Below, piece by piece: positions 7,059 through 16,481 of a stretch of DNA of 46,092 nucleotides. The stretch is from Woeseiaceae bacterium. Its GTDB lineage: Bacteria; Pseudomonadota; Gammaproteobacteria; Steroidobacterales; Woeseiaceae. The stretch lies in assembly GCA_030065985.1 (NCBI GenBank), contig JASJCM010000020.1:1-46092 (forward strand), in the 5' to 3' direction. Positions within the stretch are counted from its first letter, which is position 1, and every line of letters starts with the position of its first letter. A program made the translations under genes and the position numbers. The notes under the pieces are model-generated. The model ran no database searches. It had not been told where the DNA came from and saw only the letters and a list, made by a program, of their open reading frames with translations.

Positions 7059-9209
7059 TTACTGCGGGGTGCCACGCTCCAGTTCGCGAAACAACGTGTC
7101 GAAGACTGGATCGAGCGGGTACTTCTTCATGAGTGCGCGAGTCACTGCTTTGGCTTCGACTGTCCTTCCCGCGTCCCGAAGCATCGTTGCCAGCGCCAAA
7201 CCGATGTCACGATTGCCATCGTGGTCGACAAACGCCGTCGTGAGCATTGCGATCGCCTCGTCGGAGCGGCCTAGTGAATTGAGCGCCACACCGTAAACAT
7301 AGACGAAGCGAGGGCTGTCAGGTTGGATCTCGTACGCCTCACGTAGCGCTGTCAATGCCCCCACATTGTCACCGACGCGAACGCGTGCGAGCCCCAGCTC
7401 GTGATGAAGAGCGCCGAGTCCGGGCGCTGCAAGCGTGGCGCGCTCGAGGTAGCGTAGTGCATCGTCGTGGTTTCCAGAGGCGCTTTCGAAACTGGCAAGG
7501 CTGGCGAGAGCGTCCGGCAAGCTGCCAATCGCCCTGTAAGTCTCACGAAGCTCCTCCGCTGCTGCGCCGAACGCACGTGAAGAGTCGATCGGCAACAAAT
7601 CGCGAACGTCCACATACGTCATGGCCGCCTCATGACGCACGAATCGAATAGGGTCATCGAGACCATGGCCTTCGATGCTTGTTTTCAATTCAGGCTGAGC
7701 AAGTCGCAACGCGCGCAGGGCACCGACGCGCATCAGCGGGTCCGGATCGTTGAGTGCCATGCGGATGGCCTGCGTCTCATCCCGCCCAAAGGGTGGCGCC
7801 ATCAGCGACAGCAAGGTTGCCCGGGCAATCGCAGGAATTTCGGAATCTTCCATCGCGCGGACGATCAGTTCGTTCGCCGGTCGTTGCCGCGCCTCCGCCA
7901 TAATTTCACCGAAGTGGACGCGCGACTTCTGTTCTCCGGCTGCCGTGAAGACGTCCTTTTCATGACAGTTGTTGCAGGCGACCGGAACATCGATCGAGGC
8001 ATGCAGGTCTGGCCGTGGCACGCGAAAACTGTGATCGCGCCGATCATCGATGCCCATGTAAGTGCGGGACGTCATGTGACAGTCGACACACGCTGCATCC
8101 GCGGGTTCGTGGCCACTGTGTTCACGAGTCGCGAACTCGGACGGCAGATGACACTGCGAACAGACATCCGAGGGATTGTCGCCGGTTCGTAAACGAGCCG
8201 AATGAGGCTCGTGACAGTCGCTGCACGTGACACCCGCGGCATACATGCGGCTCTGCAGAAACGAACCGTAGACGTAGACCTCCTCGAGAATCTGTCCGTC
8301 GGCGAAGTACAGCGGTTCGTCGAGCAAGGAAATGCTGTAGGCGTCGGCAAGCAGGGCGCCGTGCCTGTACTGCGGAGCAAGCGGTCCGCGGCGTGCGTGG
8401 CATCTGCCGCAGGCCTCAGCCTGCTTCGTCGGCAACGATGTTGGAGGCGCGCGCACGGCAATGCTGCTGCCCGGCTCGAACTTCCAGAAGGCGTCGACAT
8501 GATCATCAAGACTCAATTGGAGCCCAAGGGATTCGTCAAACGAATCCCGCTCTGCCTGGCCGACATGCGCTGACGCCGGGCCGTGACAAGCCTCGCAGCC
8601 GACCGATACCTCCGAATACGTCGTGTCGAACGTGTCCGCGTCGAAGTCGTAGCCCATGACCAGTTGGGTTGAATGGCATTCGGCGCACATGAAGTTCCAG
8701 TTCTGATATGGGCCGGTCCAGTGCAATGGATCGCCTGGACCTACGTACTCGTCCGGGTAAAGGTGATACCAACGCTGGCCGCCGGCCTCGGCCGCTCGGG
8801 TATCCCAGGCGACAGGCAGAGACTGTTTTCGGCCGTTGTCAGCTTCAACGAGATATTGCTGCAATGGCTCGATGCCGAAGGCGTAACTCACGGCCCAACT
8901 CTGCCTTTCCCCGTCAGCGTTCAAAGCGGAAACGCTGAACGCTCCATCCTGGCGGGAGAATTCGAAAGTCTCGCCGAAATACTCGAAGCGGGCATTGTCG
9001 AAATCGCCGAGCACGGTGGCGTTTGTTGCCGGCTGCATCGCAAGTTCATGGTGCGAGCCTTTCCAGGCGTTGAACTCGCCCTGGTGGCAGTCGGCGCAAG
9101 CCCCGCTGCCGACGAAAGTAGGCGGCCCGTCGTCTGGCGGCGGTGCCTGGGAACAGGCACTTACGAATGCAACTAAAATGCCGTATCGAAAGGCGCGCGT
9201 TGGATACAT
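7059..9209 (-). CDS. Octahaem c-type cytochrome lipoprotein with HEAT and TPR repeats
   Basis: 716 residues from the ATG at 9209. A lipobox FVSAC (Cys19) predicts membrane anchoring. Eight CxxCH motifs are seen with first Cys near residues 38, 175, 205, 267, 329, 350, 374 and 412, so the N-terminal part is an octahaem cytochrome. It is followed by HEAT-like repeats (about 440-560: NDPDPLMRVGALRAL, DDPIRFVRHEAAM) and TPR repeats (about 575-700: GNHDDALRYLERATLAAPG; GRSDEAIAMLTTAF). The mature protein would be periplasmic or surface-exposed and need the Ccm system. The substrate is unknown; resemblance to multihaem nitrite/hydroxylamine-type cytochromes is only general. The open frame reaches 9284, but those residues precede the signal peptide. 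Confidence 0.92.
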   Translation of the reverse strand: MYPTRAFRYGILVAFVSACSQAPPPDDGPPTFVGSGACADCHQGEFNAWKGSHHELAMQPATNATVLGDFDNARFEYFGETFEFSRQDGAFSVSALNADGERQSWAVSYAFGIEPLQQYLVEADNGRKQSLPVAWDTRAAEAGGQRWYHLYPDEYVGPGDPLHWTGPYQNWNFMCAECHSTQLVMGYDFDADTFDTTYSEVSVGCEACHGPASAHVGQAERDSFDESLGLQLSLDDHVDAFWKFEPGSSIAVRAPPTSLPTKQAEACGRCHARRGPLAPQYRHGALLADAYSISLLDEPLYFADGQILEEVYVYGSFLQSRMYAAGVTCSDCHEPHSARLRTGDNPSDVCSQCHLPSEFATREHSGHEPADAACVDCHMTSRTYMGIDDRRDHSFRVPRPDLHASIDVPVACNNCHEKDVFTAAGEQKSRVHFGEIMAEARQRPANELIVRAMEDSEIPAIARATLLSLMAPPFGRDETQAIRMALNDPDPLMRVGALRALRLAQPELKTSIEGHGLDDPIRFVRHEAAMTYVDVRDLLPIDSSRAFGAAAEELRETYRAIGSLPDALASLASFESASGNHDDALRYLERATLAAPGLGALHHELGLARVRVGDNVGALTALREAYEIQPDSPRFVYVYGVALNSLGRSDEAIAMLTTAFVDHDGNRDIGLALATMLRDAGRTVEAKAVTRALMKKYPLDPVFDTLFRELERGTPQ

Positions 9210-9251
9210 CAAGGGCCTGTAGGTAATGGCCGAAACTATCGTGAATATTGT

Positions 9252-9273
9252 GCGGGATGCGGTAGAATCCCGC
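9252..9273. promoter_or_regulatory. Inverted repeat over a -10-like box, upstream of the aldolase gene
   Basis: GCGGGAT (9252-9258) and ATCCCGC (9267-9273) are perfect inverted repeats in the 101-base divergent gap between the cytochrome and aldolase genes. A plus-strand TAGAAT (9263-9268) lies within it, about 43 bases before the aldolase GTG. It may be an operator; no -35 element is convincing. Confidence 0.4.
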
Positions 9274-9310
9274 CACCAATCCAACCTATTCCCTGAGATT
9301 AGAGGCTATC

Positions 9311-10201
9311 GTGAGCAAGGCAGAGCAACTCGACAAGATTAAGAACGCACCCGGTTTTATCGCGGCACTCGACCAGAGTGGCGGCAGCACGCCCAAGGCA
9401 TTGGGACTTTACGGGGTTACTGAAGACGCCTGGTCAAATGACGAGGAGATGTTTGGGGTCGTGCATGAGATGCGCACGCGCATCATGACGAGCCCGTCCT
9501 TCGGCGGCGATCGCATTCTGGGCGCGATCCTGTTCGAAAACACCATGGACCGTGAGGTCGAGGGCCAGTCAACGGCCGGCTATCTGTGGAACGTCAAGAA
9601 CGTCGTTCCGTTCCTGAAGGTTGACAAGGGCCTCGCCGACGTTGTCGATGGCGCCCAGGTCATGAAGCCCATCACCGATCTTGATTCGCTGCTCGAACGC
9701 GCCAACGCTGCCGGTATATTCGGCACCAAGATGCGTTCCGTCATCAAGGAAGCAAATGCGGCGGGTATCAAAGCTGTCGTCGATCAGCAGTTTGAAATCG
9801 GTCGCCAGATCGTCGCTGCCGGTCTCGTGCCGATCATCGAGCCGGAAGTGGATATTCACTGCCCGGATAAGGAAGGCGCGGAAGATATCCTGCACGCGGC
9901 CATCATGGATCAGCTCAACAGCCTCGGCGCCGATGAGATCGTCATGCTCAAGCTGACGCTGCCTGAGAAAGACAATCTTTACGCAGATTGCGTCGCACAC
10001 CCGAACGTTGCACGCGTTGTGGCATTGTCGGGCGGTTACGCGCGTGAGGAGGCCAACGAGCGCCTGTCGCGTCAGAACGGCATGGTCGCGAGCTTCTCGC
10101 GCGCTCTGTCGGAGGGTCTGACCGCGCAGCAGTCCGACGATGAGTTCAATGCGACGCTCGACGCGTCGATTGGCAGCATCGCGGCGGCATCGGCGACCTG
10201 A
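9311..10201 (+). CDS. fda: Class I fructose-bisphosphate aldolase
   Basis: 296 residues of the bacterial single-domain class I aldolase family (Schiff-base enzyme; reversible cleavage of fructose-1,6-bisphosphate in glycolysis/gluconeogenesis). Recognisable stretches are [21 protein letters not shown] near the N terminus, [24 protein letters not shown] and [10 protein letters not shown] (probable Schiff-base Lys), and [16 protein letters not shown] (phosphate-binding). The GTG start at 9311 has AGAGG about six bases upstream. A strong terminator follows directly, so the gene is probably a single transcription unit. Confidence 0.95.
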   Translation: MSKAEQLDKIKNAPGFIAALDQSGGSTPKALGLYGVTEDAWSNDEEMFGVVHEMRTRIMTSPSFGGDRILGAILFENTMDREVEGQSTAGYLWNVKNVVPFLKVDKGLADVVDGAQVMKPITDLDSLLERANAAGIFGTKMRSVIKEANAAGIKAVVDQQFEIGRQIVAAGLVPIIEPEVDIHCPDKEGAEDILHAAIMDQLNSLGADEIVMLKLTLPEKDNLYADCVAHPNVARVVALSGGYAREEANERLSRQNGMVASFSRALSEGLTAQQSDDEFNATLDASIGSIAAASAT

Positions 10202-10224
10202 CCGGGCACTGGCAAGAAATACGG

Positions 10225-10250
10225 AAAAGGGGCCTCCGGGCCCCTTTTTT
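10225..10250 (+). terminator. Intrinsic terminator after aldolase
   Basis: AAAAGGGGCC (10225-10234) pairs with GGCCCCTTTT, loop TCCG, followed by a run of T ending at 10250. Confidence 0.93.
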
Positions 10251-10354
10251 GTGGGTTTCGCTTAACATGGCGGCAATAGTGTGAAATCCGTATTGGCCGA
10301 AATATTAGGTGAGCCGAAAATACGGCAATAGTTTTCGACCAGGCGAGCGCATCC

Positions 10355-11287
10355 ATGACCGACCAGACGAACAGCCCGAAAGACACTGTGGTGAATATCG
10401 ACCCAGAGGCGCAGGAGGAAGCGCCGAAACGCGAGAACCCGTCGCACGTGTTTGGCGAGATGCGCCACAACCCGGACCAGATCCGCGACCTGTTTCGCAA
10501 CGGTACCTATCCGTACAAGACCAGGATTCGCAAAGGCGCCTATGAACAGCACAAGGAAGAGCTGCAGGTAGAGCTGCTCAAGGTACAGAACTGGGTCAAA
10601 CAGACTGGGCAGCGAATCATCGTGCTGTTCGAAGGCCGCGACGCGGCTGGCAAGGGCGGCACGATCAAGCGCTTCATGGAGCACCTGAATCCGCGCGCGG
10701 CGCGCGTGGTCGCGCTCGAGAAGCCCACCGACCATGAGCGCGGTGAATGGTATTTCCAGCGCTATATCAAACACCTCCCGACAACCGGCGAGATGGTCTT
10801 CTTCGACCGCTCCTGGTACAACCGCGCCGGCGTCGAGCGCGTTATGGGTTTCTGCGATTCCCTCGAGTACCTGGAATTCATGCGCCAGGTGCCGGATCTC
10901 GAGCGCATGCTGGTTCGCTCGGGAATCCGCCTGTTCAAGTTCTGGTTCTCGGTGACCCAGGAGGAACAGCAGCGACGCTTTGCGTCACGTACCGAAGATC
11001 CGCTCAAGCAATGGAAGCTCAGCCCGATCGACAAGAAGTCCCAGGGTATGTGGGCGGAGTACACCGAGGCGAAAGAAGCAATGTTCTTCTACACCGACAC
11101 GGCTGACGCTCCCTGGACGATCATCAAGTCCGATGACAAGAAGCGCGCACGCCTCAACTGCATGCAGCATTTCCTGACCGAGCTGGACTATCCGGACAAG
11201 AACAAGCACGTCGTGCGCGGCCCTGATCCGCTCATCGTCGGTTCGTCGGCGCAGGTAATCGAGAAAGACCGCCACCTCTGGGGCTGA
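10355..11287 (+). CDS. ppk2: Polyphosphate kinase 2, single-domain class
   Basis: 310 residues with one PPK2 domain: Walker A GRDAAGKGG (94-102), the lid-region motif FFDRSWYNRAGVERVMGF (149-166), and QWKLSPIDKKSQGMWAEYT. The N-terminal 30 residues are hydrophilic and probably disordered. The family moves phosphate between polyphosphate and NDPs; the length and motif set fit the class I (ADP/GDP-phosphorylating) type better than the two-domain PAP present upstream. A weak AGGCGAG precedes the ATG. Confidence 0.94.
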   Translation: MTDQTNSPKDTVVNIDPEAQEEAPKRENPSHVFGEMRHNPDQIRDLFRNGTYPYKTRIRKGAYEQHKEELQVELLKVQNWVKQTGQRIIVLFEGRDAAGKGGTIKRFMEHLNPRAARVVALEKPTDHERGEWYFQRYIKHLPTTGEMVFFDRSWYNRAGVERVMGFCDSLEYLEFMRQVPDLERMLVRSGIRLFKFWFSVTQEEQQRRFASRTEDPLKQWKLSPIDKKSQGMWAEYTEAKEAMFFYTDTADAPWTIIKSDDKKRARLNCMQHFLTELDYPDKNKHVVRGPDPLIVGSSAQVIEKDRHLWG

Positions 11288-11295
11288 TCGCAAGG

Positions 11296-11324
11296 TTGTG
11301 TCGGCGGGACAGGGCAGCGATAAT
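11296..11324 (+). promoter_or_regulatory. Promoter of ffs
   Basis: TTGTGT (11296-11301) and GATAAT (11319-11324) are separated by 17 bases, and the predicted RNA 5' end (G11332) lies eight bases after the -10 box. Confidence 0.65.
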
Positions 11325-11331
11325 CGCCGCC

Positions 11332-11437
<106 letters not shown>

Positions 11438-11484
11438 ACTTACGATACACTTAGCCGTTCGTACCACGACCCGCAGCGGTTTCT

Positions 11485-13095
11485 ATGAGCTACCTCGTCC
11501 TGGCCCGCAAATGGCGGCCCAAAGACTTTTCGGACACTGTTGGCCAGGAGCATGTCCTCCAGGCCCTGATCAATGCGCTTGAATCGGGCCGTCTGCATCA
11601 TGCCTACCTGTTCACCGGCACACGCGGCGTCGGCAAGACCACGATTGCGCGCATCCTCGCCAAAGCGCTCAACTGCGAGACGAATGGGGTCAGCGCCGAG
11701 CCTTGTGGCGAATGCAGTGCCTGCGTTGAGATCGACGAGGGACGATTCGTCGACCTGATCGAGATTGACGCGGCCTCAAAGACGAAGGTCGACGACACGC
11801 GCGACCTGCTCGACAACGTCCAGTACGCGCCGGCTCGCGGCCGCTACAAGATATACCTCATGGACGAGGTTCACATGCTGTCCAAGAGTTCGTTTAACGC
11901 ACTCCTCAAAACGCTCGAGGAGCCGCCGCCGCACGTCAAGTTCCTGCTGGCGACCACCGATCCGCAGAAGCTGCCGGTCACCGTTTTGTCGCGTTGCCTG
12001 CAGTTCAATCTCAAGCGCATGACACCGCGGCTGATATCCGAACGCCTGACACACATCTGCGAGGCCGAAGGCATCGAAGCCGAGCCTGCTGCGTTAGCGA
12101 CACTTGCCCGCGCCGCTGACGGCAGCATGCGCGATGCGCTGAGTCTTCTCGACCAGGCAATTGCCTACTGTGGTGGCACGATTCAAGAAGCGGCAGTCGC
12201 ACGCATGCTTGGCACGATCGACCGTGACCATGTTGCGCGCCTCCTGCGCCTTCTTGCCGACAACGATGCGAAAGCGATTGTCGATGCGATTCGTGAGATC
12301 GACGAGCAGTTCCCGAATTACTCACGCCTCCTCGAGGACCTGGCACGCGACCTGCAGCGCATCGCGGTATTTCAGGTAGTCGGTACGCTCGATAGCGAAG
12401 ACGAGCTCGATGAGCAGGAGATCGAGGAACTCGCAGCCGCCATGTCGCCAGCGGACGTTCAGTTGTTTTACCAGGTCGCCGTCCTCGGGCGCCGCGACCT
12501 GCACCTCGCGCCTGACCCGCGGAGCGGGGCGGAAATGACCTTGCTGCGCATGCTGTCGTTCCGGCCGGCCAACGCCGGCGAGGCGGCGGGAACCGGTGGT
12601 GGGTCCGTGCCGGTGCCGAAAGCGGCCAAGTCGGCCAAAGCGCCGGAACGCAAGGCTGTCGAGGCGAAGCCGGCGCCATGCGCGGCTATGGCGAACTGGG
12701 AAGACCCGGACTGGTCTGAGCTTGTTGCGGGGCTTGGATTATCCGGTGCGGTCCGCTTGCTGGCGAGCAACTGCGCTTATGAACGTCGCGAGGGCAAGAC
12801 CCTATATCTCGGCCTCGATCCGCGCTCGGAATCGCTGCTGACGCGACAGCGCAAGACTGCGCTCGCGGAGGCACTGTCTGCCCGGTTTGGTGAATCGCTG
12901 AACGTGGAGATCGAAATCGGGGCGGACGGCAGCGAGACGCCGCTGCAGGAGGAAACCCGGCTCGCAGACGAGCGTATGGAGGCGGAACGCCAGAAGCTCG
13001 AAGCGGACCCGAATGTCCAGGCGATGAAGAACATGTTCGGTGCGGAGCTCAAGACGGACTCGATCGAGCTGATCAACCCGACACAGGCAGACTAG
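11485..13095 (+). CDS. dnaX: DNA polymerase III subunit gamma/tau
   Basis: 536-residue clamp-loader ATPase. Walker [10 protein letters not shown] (45-53), a zinc-binding cluster ([14 protein letters not shown]), Walker [10 protein letters not shown], sensor SRC (VLSRCLQF) and the AAA+ lid follow in order. The C-terminal region (about 365-536) has an Ala/Lys-rich linker, then a tau-like domain ending [12 protein letters not shown]. It is shorter than E. coli tau (643), and no A-AAA-AAG slippery heptamer is visible, so a frameshifted gamma form is not predicted. It starts a dnaX-ybaB-recR-hinT set with short gaps. Confidence 0.96.
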   Translation: MSYLVLARKWRPKDFSDTVGQEHVLQALINALESGRLHHAYLFTGTRGVGKTTIARILAKALNCETNGVSAEPCGECSACVEIDEGRFVDLIEIDAASKTKVDDTRDLLDNVQYAPARGRYKIYLMDEVHMLSKSSFNALLKTLEEPPPHVKFLLATTDPQKLPVTVLSRCLQFNLKRMTPRLISERLTHICEAEGIEAEPAALATLARAADGSMRDALSLLDQAIAYCGGTIQEAAVARMLGTIDRDHVARLLRLLADNDAKAIVDAIREIDEQFPNYSRLLEDLARDLQRIAVFQVVGTLDSEDELDEQEIEELAAAMSPADVQLFYQVAVLGRRDLHLAPDPRSGAEMTLLRMLSFRPANAGEAAGTGGGSVPVPKAAKSAKAPERKAVEAKPAPCAAMANWEDPDWSELVAGLGLSGAVRLLASNCAYERREGKTLYLGLDPRSESLLTRQRKTALAEALSARFGESLNVEIEIGADGSETPLQEETRLADERMEAERQKLEADPNVQAMKNMFGAELKTDSIELINPTQAD

Positions 13096-13114
13096 GAACA
13101 CCGGAGACAATTTG

Positions 13115-13438
13115 ATGAAAGGTGGTATTGGCCAGCTGATGAAGCAGGCGCAGGAAATGCAGGCCAACATGAAGAAGGCGCAGGAAGAGATGGCCTCTAT
13201 GACCGTGGTCGGAGAGTCCGGCGCGGGAATGGTAAAGGTGACGATGACCTGCCAGCACCAGGTGCGCCAGGTCGATATCGATGATTCCATGATCGGCGAT
13301 GACAAGGAGATGCTCGAAGATCTCGTCGCCGCTGCCGTGAACGATGCGACGCGCAAGGTCGAGCAGACCGTGCAGGAGAAGTTTGCGGGTATGGCCGGCG
13401 GCCTCAACCTGCCGCCGGGCATGAAGCTGCCATTCTGA
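13115..13438 (+). CDS. ybaB: YbaB/EbfC nucleoid-associated protein
   Basis: 107 residues: a Met/Gln-rich N-terminal helix ([24 protein letters not shown]), central strands ([27 protein letters not shown]) and a C-terminal helix ending with [13 protein letters not shown]. Small dimeric DNA-binding protein, nearly always between dnaX and recR as here. GGAG eight bases upstream supports the ATG at 13115 over the adjoining TTG at 13112. Confidence 0.96.
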   Translation: MKGGIGQLMKQAQEMQANMKKAQEEMASMTVVGESGAGMVKVTMTCQHQVRQVDIDDSMIGDDKEMLEDLVAAAVNDATRKVEQTVQEKFAGMAGGLNLPPGMKLPF

Positions 13439-13444
13439 CGCCGG

Positions 13445-14044
13445 ATGTCCTATTCCCCATTATTGGTTAGCCTGATCGAGGGGCTGCGGTGCATGCCCGG
13501 TGTCGGTCAGAAGTCCGCGCAGCGTATTGCGTTCCACCTGCTTGAACGGGACCGCGATGGCGCGAAGAACCTCTCCCAGGCGCTCGTCGAAGCTGTTGAA
13601 GGTATCGGGCACTGCAATCGCTGCCGCATGTTCACCGAACACGAGCTGTGCTCGATCTGTTCAGCGTCGGGGCGCGATACGACGCAGCTGTGCGTCGTCG
13701 AGTCGCCAGCCGACGTCATGGCGCTCGAGGATGCGACCGGATTCCGCGGCCTCTACTTCGTTCTGATGGGCCACCTGTCGCCACTGGATGGCATAGGGCC
13801 CGATGAGCTCGGCCTGGGGCAGCTCGAGGAATGGCTCGCGGGTGGCGAAGTGACAGAGCTCATTATCGCCACCAACCCGACAGTGGAAGGTGACGCGACG
13901 GCCCACTATCTCGCGGACCTGGCCGCGCAGCGCGGTGTGAAAGCGAGTCGCATTGCACACGGTGTGCCGCTGGGTGGCGAGCTCGAGTACGTTGACGGTG
14001 GCACCCTGTCACACGCTTTTTATGGTCGACGCGCAGTCGATTGA
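13445..14044 (+). CDS. recR: Recombination mediator RecR
   Basis: 199 residues of the RecFOR pathway protein: N-terminal helix-hairpin-helix ([21 protein letters not shown]), C4 zinc finger CNRC...CSIC (near residues 57-72), Toprim domain ([14 protein letters not shown]) and C-terminal [21 protein letters not shown]. Follows ybaB after six bases. Confidence 0.97.
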   Translation: MSYSPLLVSLIEGLRCMPGVGQKSAQRIAFHLLERDRDGAKNLSQALVEAVEGIGHCNRCRMFTEHELCSICSASGRDTTQLCVVESPADVMALEDATGFRGLYFVLMGHLSPLDGIGPDELGLGQLEEWLAGGEVTELIIATNPTVEGDATAHYLADLAAQRGVKASRIAHGVPLGGELEYVDGGTLSHAFYGRRAVD

Positions 14045-14055
14045 AGGAGCTCACA

Positions 14056-14403
14056 ATGTCCAGTGATTGTCTGTTCTGCAAGATCGTGGCCGGCGAAATT
14101 CCGGTTGAGTTTGTCTACGAGTCGGACACGGTGGTGGCGTTTCGTGACATCAGCCCGCAGGCACCAACGCACGTACTTGTTATTCCGCGCAAGCACATTG
14201 CAACGATCAATGACATCGCGCCTGAAGATGAGGCCGTAATAGGCCACATGTACACAGCGGCGAAGGAGATCGCGGCGGCCGAGGGAATTGCGGAAGACGG
14301 TTATCGCACCGTCATGAACTGCAACGAGGGCGCAGGCCAGAGCGTGTTTCACATTCACCTGCACGTCCTCGGTGGCCGACCGATGACCTGGCCGCCAGGC
14401 TAG
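14056..14403 (+). CDS. hinT: HinT-type histidine triad nucleotide phosphoramidase
   Basis: 115 residues from the ATG at 14056, which has AAGGAG (14044-14049) at good spacing; the frame opens 15 bases earlier inside recR. The catalytic triad motif H-x-H-x-H is HIHLH at residues 99-103, and DCLFCKIVAGEIP with Cys5/Cys8 opens the protein. The family hydrolyses nucleoside 5'-phosphoramidates and acyl-AMPs. Its stop codon abuts the stop of the convergent rsgA without any spacer. Confidence 0.95.
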   Translation: MSSDCLFCKIVAGEIPVEFVYESDTVVAFRDISPQAPTHVLVIPRKHIATINDIAPEDEAVIGHMYTAAKEIAAAEGIAEDGYRTVMNCNEGAGQSVFHIHLHVLGGRPMTWPPG

Positions 14404-15294
14404 TCAGTAGCGTCCCTCGCTCAGCTGCTCGGTCAGATTCACGATTCGTTTGTAGCTCTGGTAGCGGCGCGCGCTAATCACGCCGTTCTCGCAGCGCTCC
14501 TTCACGGCGCATCCCGGTTCGCGAAGGTGTCGGCAGTTTGTGAAGCGGCAACCGGCAGCCGCCTCGTGGATTTCGCGAAAACCTCTCGCTGCCAGGGCCG
14601 ATGAGTCCAGCGCCGGCGCATAATCGCGAACCCCGGGCGAGTCGATGATCGAGCCGCTCCCCGGCAGGGCAATCAACGAACTGTTCACCGTCGTATGGCG
14701 GCCCTCACGAGACTTATCGGAAATTTCGGCGGTTCGCTGCGCATCGAATCCAAGAATCCGATTGATGATGCTGGATTTGCCCACGCCGGACTGGCCGACG
14801 ATGATGGCGAGGCGGTCTTCCAGCAGGCGCAGTAACTCCGGGATCCCGTCGCCGCTCTCTGCGCTGCAGGCGATAACGTCGTAGCCGATGTCTCGATAGG
14901 TATCGAGTTCGTCAGCGGGCGGTGCCACACCGAGGTCGATCTTGTTGTAGGCAACCGCTGCGCCGATTTCCATGACTTCCGCAGCGCAAAGATAGCGATC
15001 GACGATAAACCAGTCGGCGGCCGGTTCGGCGGCCGCGACGACCAGCATGTAGTTCATGTTGGCTGCGAGTACTTCGACCTGACCTCGCATGTTCGGGCGT
15101 GTGAGTTCGGTACGTCGCTTGGCGATTCTTGTGATGAGCCAGTCCGTTTCGCCCTGGATCGGTTCCGCTTCAACCTCGTCACCGCAAACGGGCTTGACAC
15201 GTTTGCCCTTGATGCGCGCATCGACTTCTTGACCGTCGGCGAGTCGCAGGCGCATGCGTCGGCTGAACGTGGTGATGACCGTGGCGTGTTGCAT
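14404..15294 (-). CDS. rsgA: Ribosome small-subunit-dependent GTPase RsgA
   Basis: 296 residues from the ATG at 15294: OB fold (about 1-65), circularly permuted GTPase with motifs in the order NKID (G4), SAESG (G5), GQSGVGKSS (G1), the G2 region and DSPGV (G3), then a C-terminal zinc knuckle with Cys/His (CRFTNCRHLREPGC...CENG). It checks 30S subunit maturation. The frame is open to 15504 but that part lies antisense to orn. No Shine-Dalgarno sequence precedes the ATG; a TATACT hexamer ends six bases upstream, suggesting a leaderless mRNA. The divergent neighbour is orn, as in E. coli. Confidence 0.96.
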   Translation of the reverse strand: MQHATVITTFSRRMRLRLADGQEVDARIKGKRVKPVCGDEVEAEPIQGETDWLITRIAKRRTELTRPNMRGQVEVLAANMNYMLVVAAAEPAADWFIVDRYLCAAEVMEIGAAVAYNKIDLGVAPPADELDTYRDIGYDVIACSAESGDGIPELLRLLEDRLAIIVGQSGVGKSSIINRILGFDAQRTAEISDKSREGRHTTVNSSLIALPGSGSIIDSPGVRDYAPALDSSALAARGFREIHEAAAGCRFTNCRHLREPGCAVKERCENGVISARRYQSYKRIVNLTEQLSEGRY

Positions 15295-15300
15295 GGCGGA

Positions 15301-15308
15301 AGTATAGA
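15301..15308. promoter_or_regulatory. Overlapping, oppositely oriented -10 boxes of rsgA and orn
   Basis: The only 25 bases between the two start codons contain TATACT on the minus strand (15301-15306, six bases from the rsgA ATG) and TATAGA on the plus strand (15303-15308, eleven bases from the orn ATG). The boxes share four bases. No -35 matches are convincing on either strand. Confidence 0.5.
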
Positions 15309-15319
15309 CTGCGGGCATC

Positions 15320-15883
15320 ATGACCACAGCAAGCAATGATCCCGCCACCAACCTGATCTGGATTGATCTCGAGATGACGGGCCTGAGCCCGGAGAATGAC
15401 TCGATCATCGAGATCGCGACGATCGTGACGGACAAACATCTCAACGAAATCGCCGAGGGTCCGGTTCTGGCCATTCGACAGTCGCAGGAAACGATGGACG
15501 GCATGGACGAGTGGAATACGCGTCAGCACGGCAAGTCGGGACTGACGGACCGTGTTCTGGAGAGCGAGATCGATACGCGAGAAGCGGAACTTGCGACGCT
15601 GTCCTTTCTGAAGGAGCTGGTCGACGAGGGCGCATCGCCGATGTGTGGCAACAGCATTTGCCAGGACCGCCGTTTCATGGCGCGCGAAATGCCGGACCTC
15701 GAGGCGTTTTTCCACTATCGCAACCTCGACGTCAGCACACTCAAGTTACTCGCGCAAATGTGGGCGCCGGGCGTCGCCAGCGGTTTCAGCAAGGATGCCG
15801 AGCACCTCGCATTAGCCGACATCCGCGACTCGATTGCCGAGCTTTCCTGGTACCGCGAGAACCTGCTGTCCGTCGATGCCTGA
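15320..15883 (+). CDS. orn: Oligoribonuclease
   Basis: 187-residue DEDDh 3'-5' exonuclease degrading two- to five-base RNAs and pGpG. Catalytic residues lie in WIDLEMTGL (Asp16, Glu18), the central [12 protein letters not shown] region (Asp) and [11 protein letters not shown] (His and Asp). The stop overlaps the start of the next gene (ATGCCTGA), suggesting coupled translation with it. Confidence 0.97.
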   Translation: MTTASNDPATNLIWIDLEMTGLSPENDSIIEIATIVTDKHLNEIAEGPVLAIRQSQETMDGMDEWNTRQHGKSGLTDRVLESEIDTREAELATLSFLKELVDEGASPMCGNSICQDRRFMAREMPDLEAFFHYRNLDVSTLKLLAQMWAPGVASGFSKDAEHLALADIRDSIAELSWYRENLLSVDA

Positions 15884-16481
15884 GCTGCACTTTGCCGCCG
15901 CCGCCCAGCGCAATGCGGCACCTCTGCTGGAGATTCTGCGTCACGAATTTGTGGATCGTCGAAGCGTGCTCGAGATTGGCTCGGGTACCGGACAACACGC
16001 AGTGACGTTTGCCGGTCAACTGCCGCATCTTTCGTGGCAGCCGAGCGACGTTGTGGAGAACTGTCCCGGCATTAGCGCCTGGATTGCCGACGCGCAAGTC
16101 GACAACGTCTTGCCGCCAATCGAGCTCGACGTGCGCGATAACGATGCCGGCGACGCGCAATTTGATGCCGCGTTCTCCGCGAACACAGCGCACATCATGG
16201 ATCTGGATGCGGTCAAGAAGATGTTCGACGTGTTGGGAAGGGCGCTCGAACCCGGCGCGCTGTTCTGTCTTTACGGTCCCTTTTGCATCGCGGGTCAGTT
16301 CAACACGCCAAGCAATGAGGCATTCGATGAGAGCCTGCGGCAGCGAAATGCATCCATGGGTATTCGCGATCTCGAAATTCTCGATATGTTTGCGCTGGTT
16401 AACGGGATGCAGCGCGTGCGCTTGTACGCAATGCCATCCAACAACTATGCCGTGCTGTGGCGCAAAGGGTTCGAGCCATGA
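15876..16481 (+). CDS. DUF938 family SAM-dependent methyltransferase-like protein
   Basis: About 201 residues from the ATG at 15876, which overlaps the orn stop codon. The SAM-binding motif is [13 protein letters not shown], and the DUF938 signature regions [30 protein letters not shown] and [27 protein letters not shown] are present. The family fold is a Rossmann methyltransferase, but the substrate is unknown. It is coupled to orn and to the following GFA gene by overlapping start/stop codons. Confidence 0.92.
   Translation: MPELHFAAAAQRNAAPLLEILRHEFVDRRSVLEIGSGTGQHAVTFAGQLPHLSWQPSDVVENCPGISAWIADAQVDNVLPPIELDVRDNDAGDAQFDAAFSANTAHIMDLDAVKKMFDVLGRALEPGALFCLYGPFCIAGQFNTPSNEAFDESLRQRNASMGIRDLEILDMFALVNGMQRVRLYAMPSNNYAVLWRKGFEP

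Noticed and set aside
12560..12700. Programmed frameshift in dnaX giving the gamma subunit
   Set aside because: No A-AAA-AAG type slippery run or following stem-loop is visible in the linker region.
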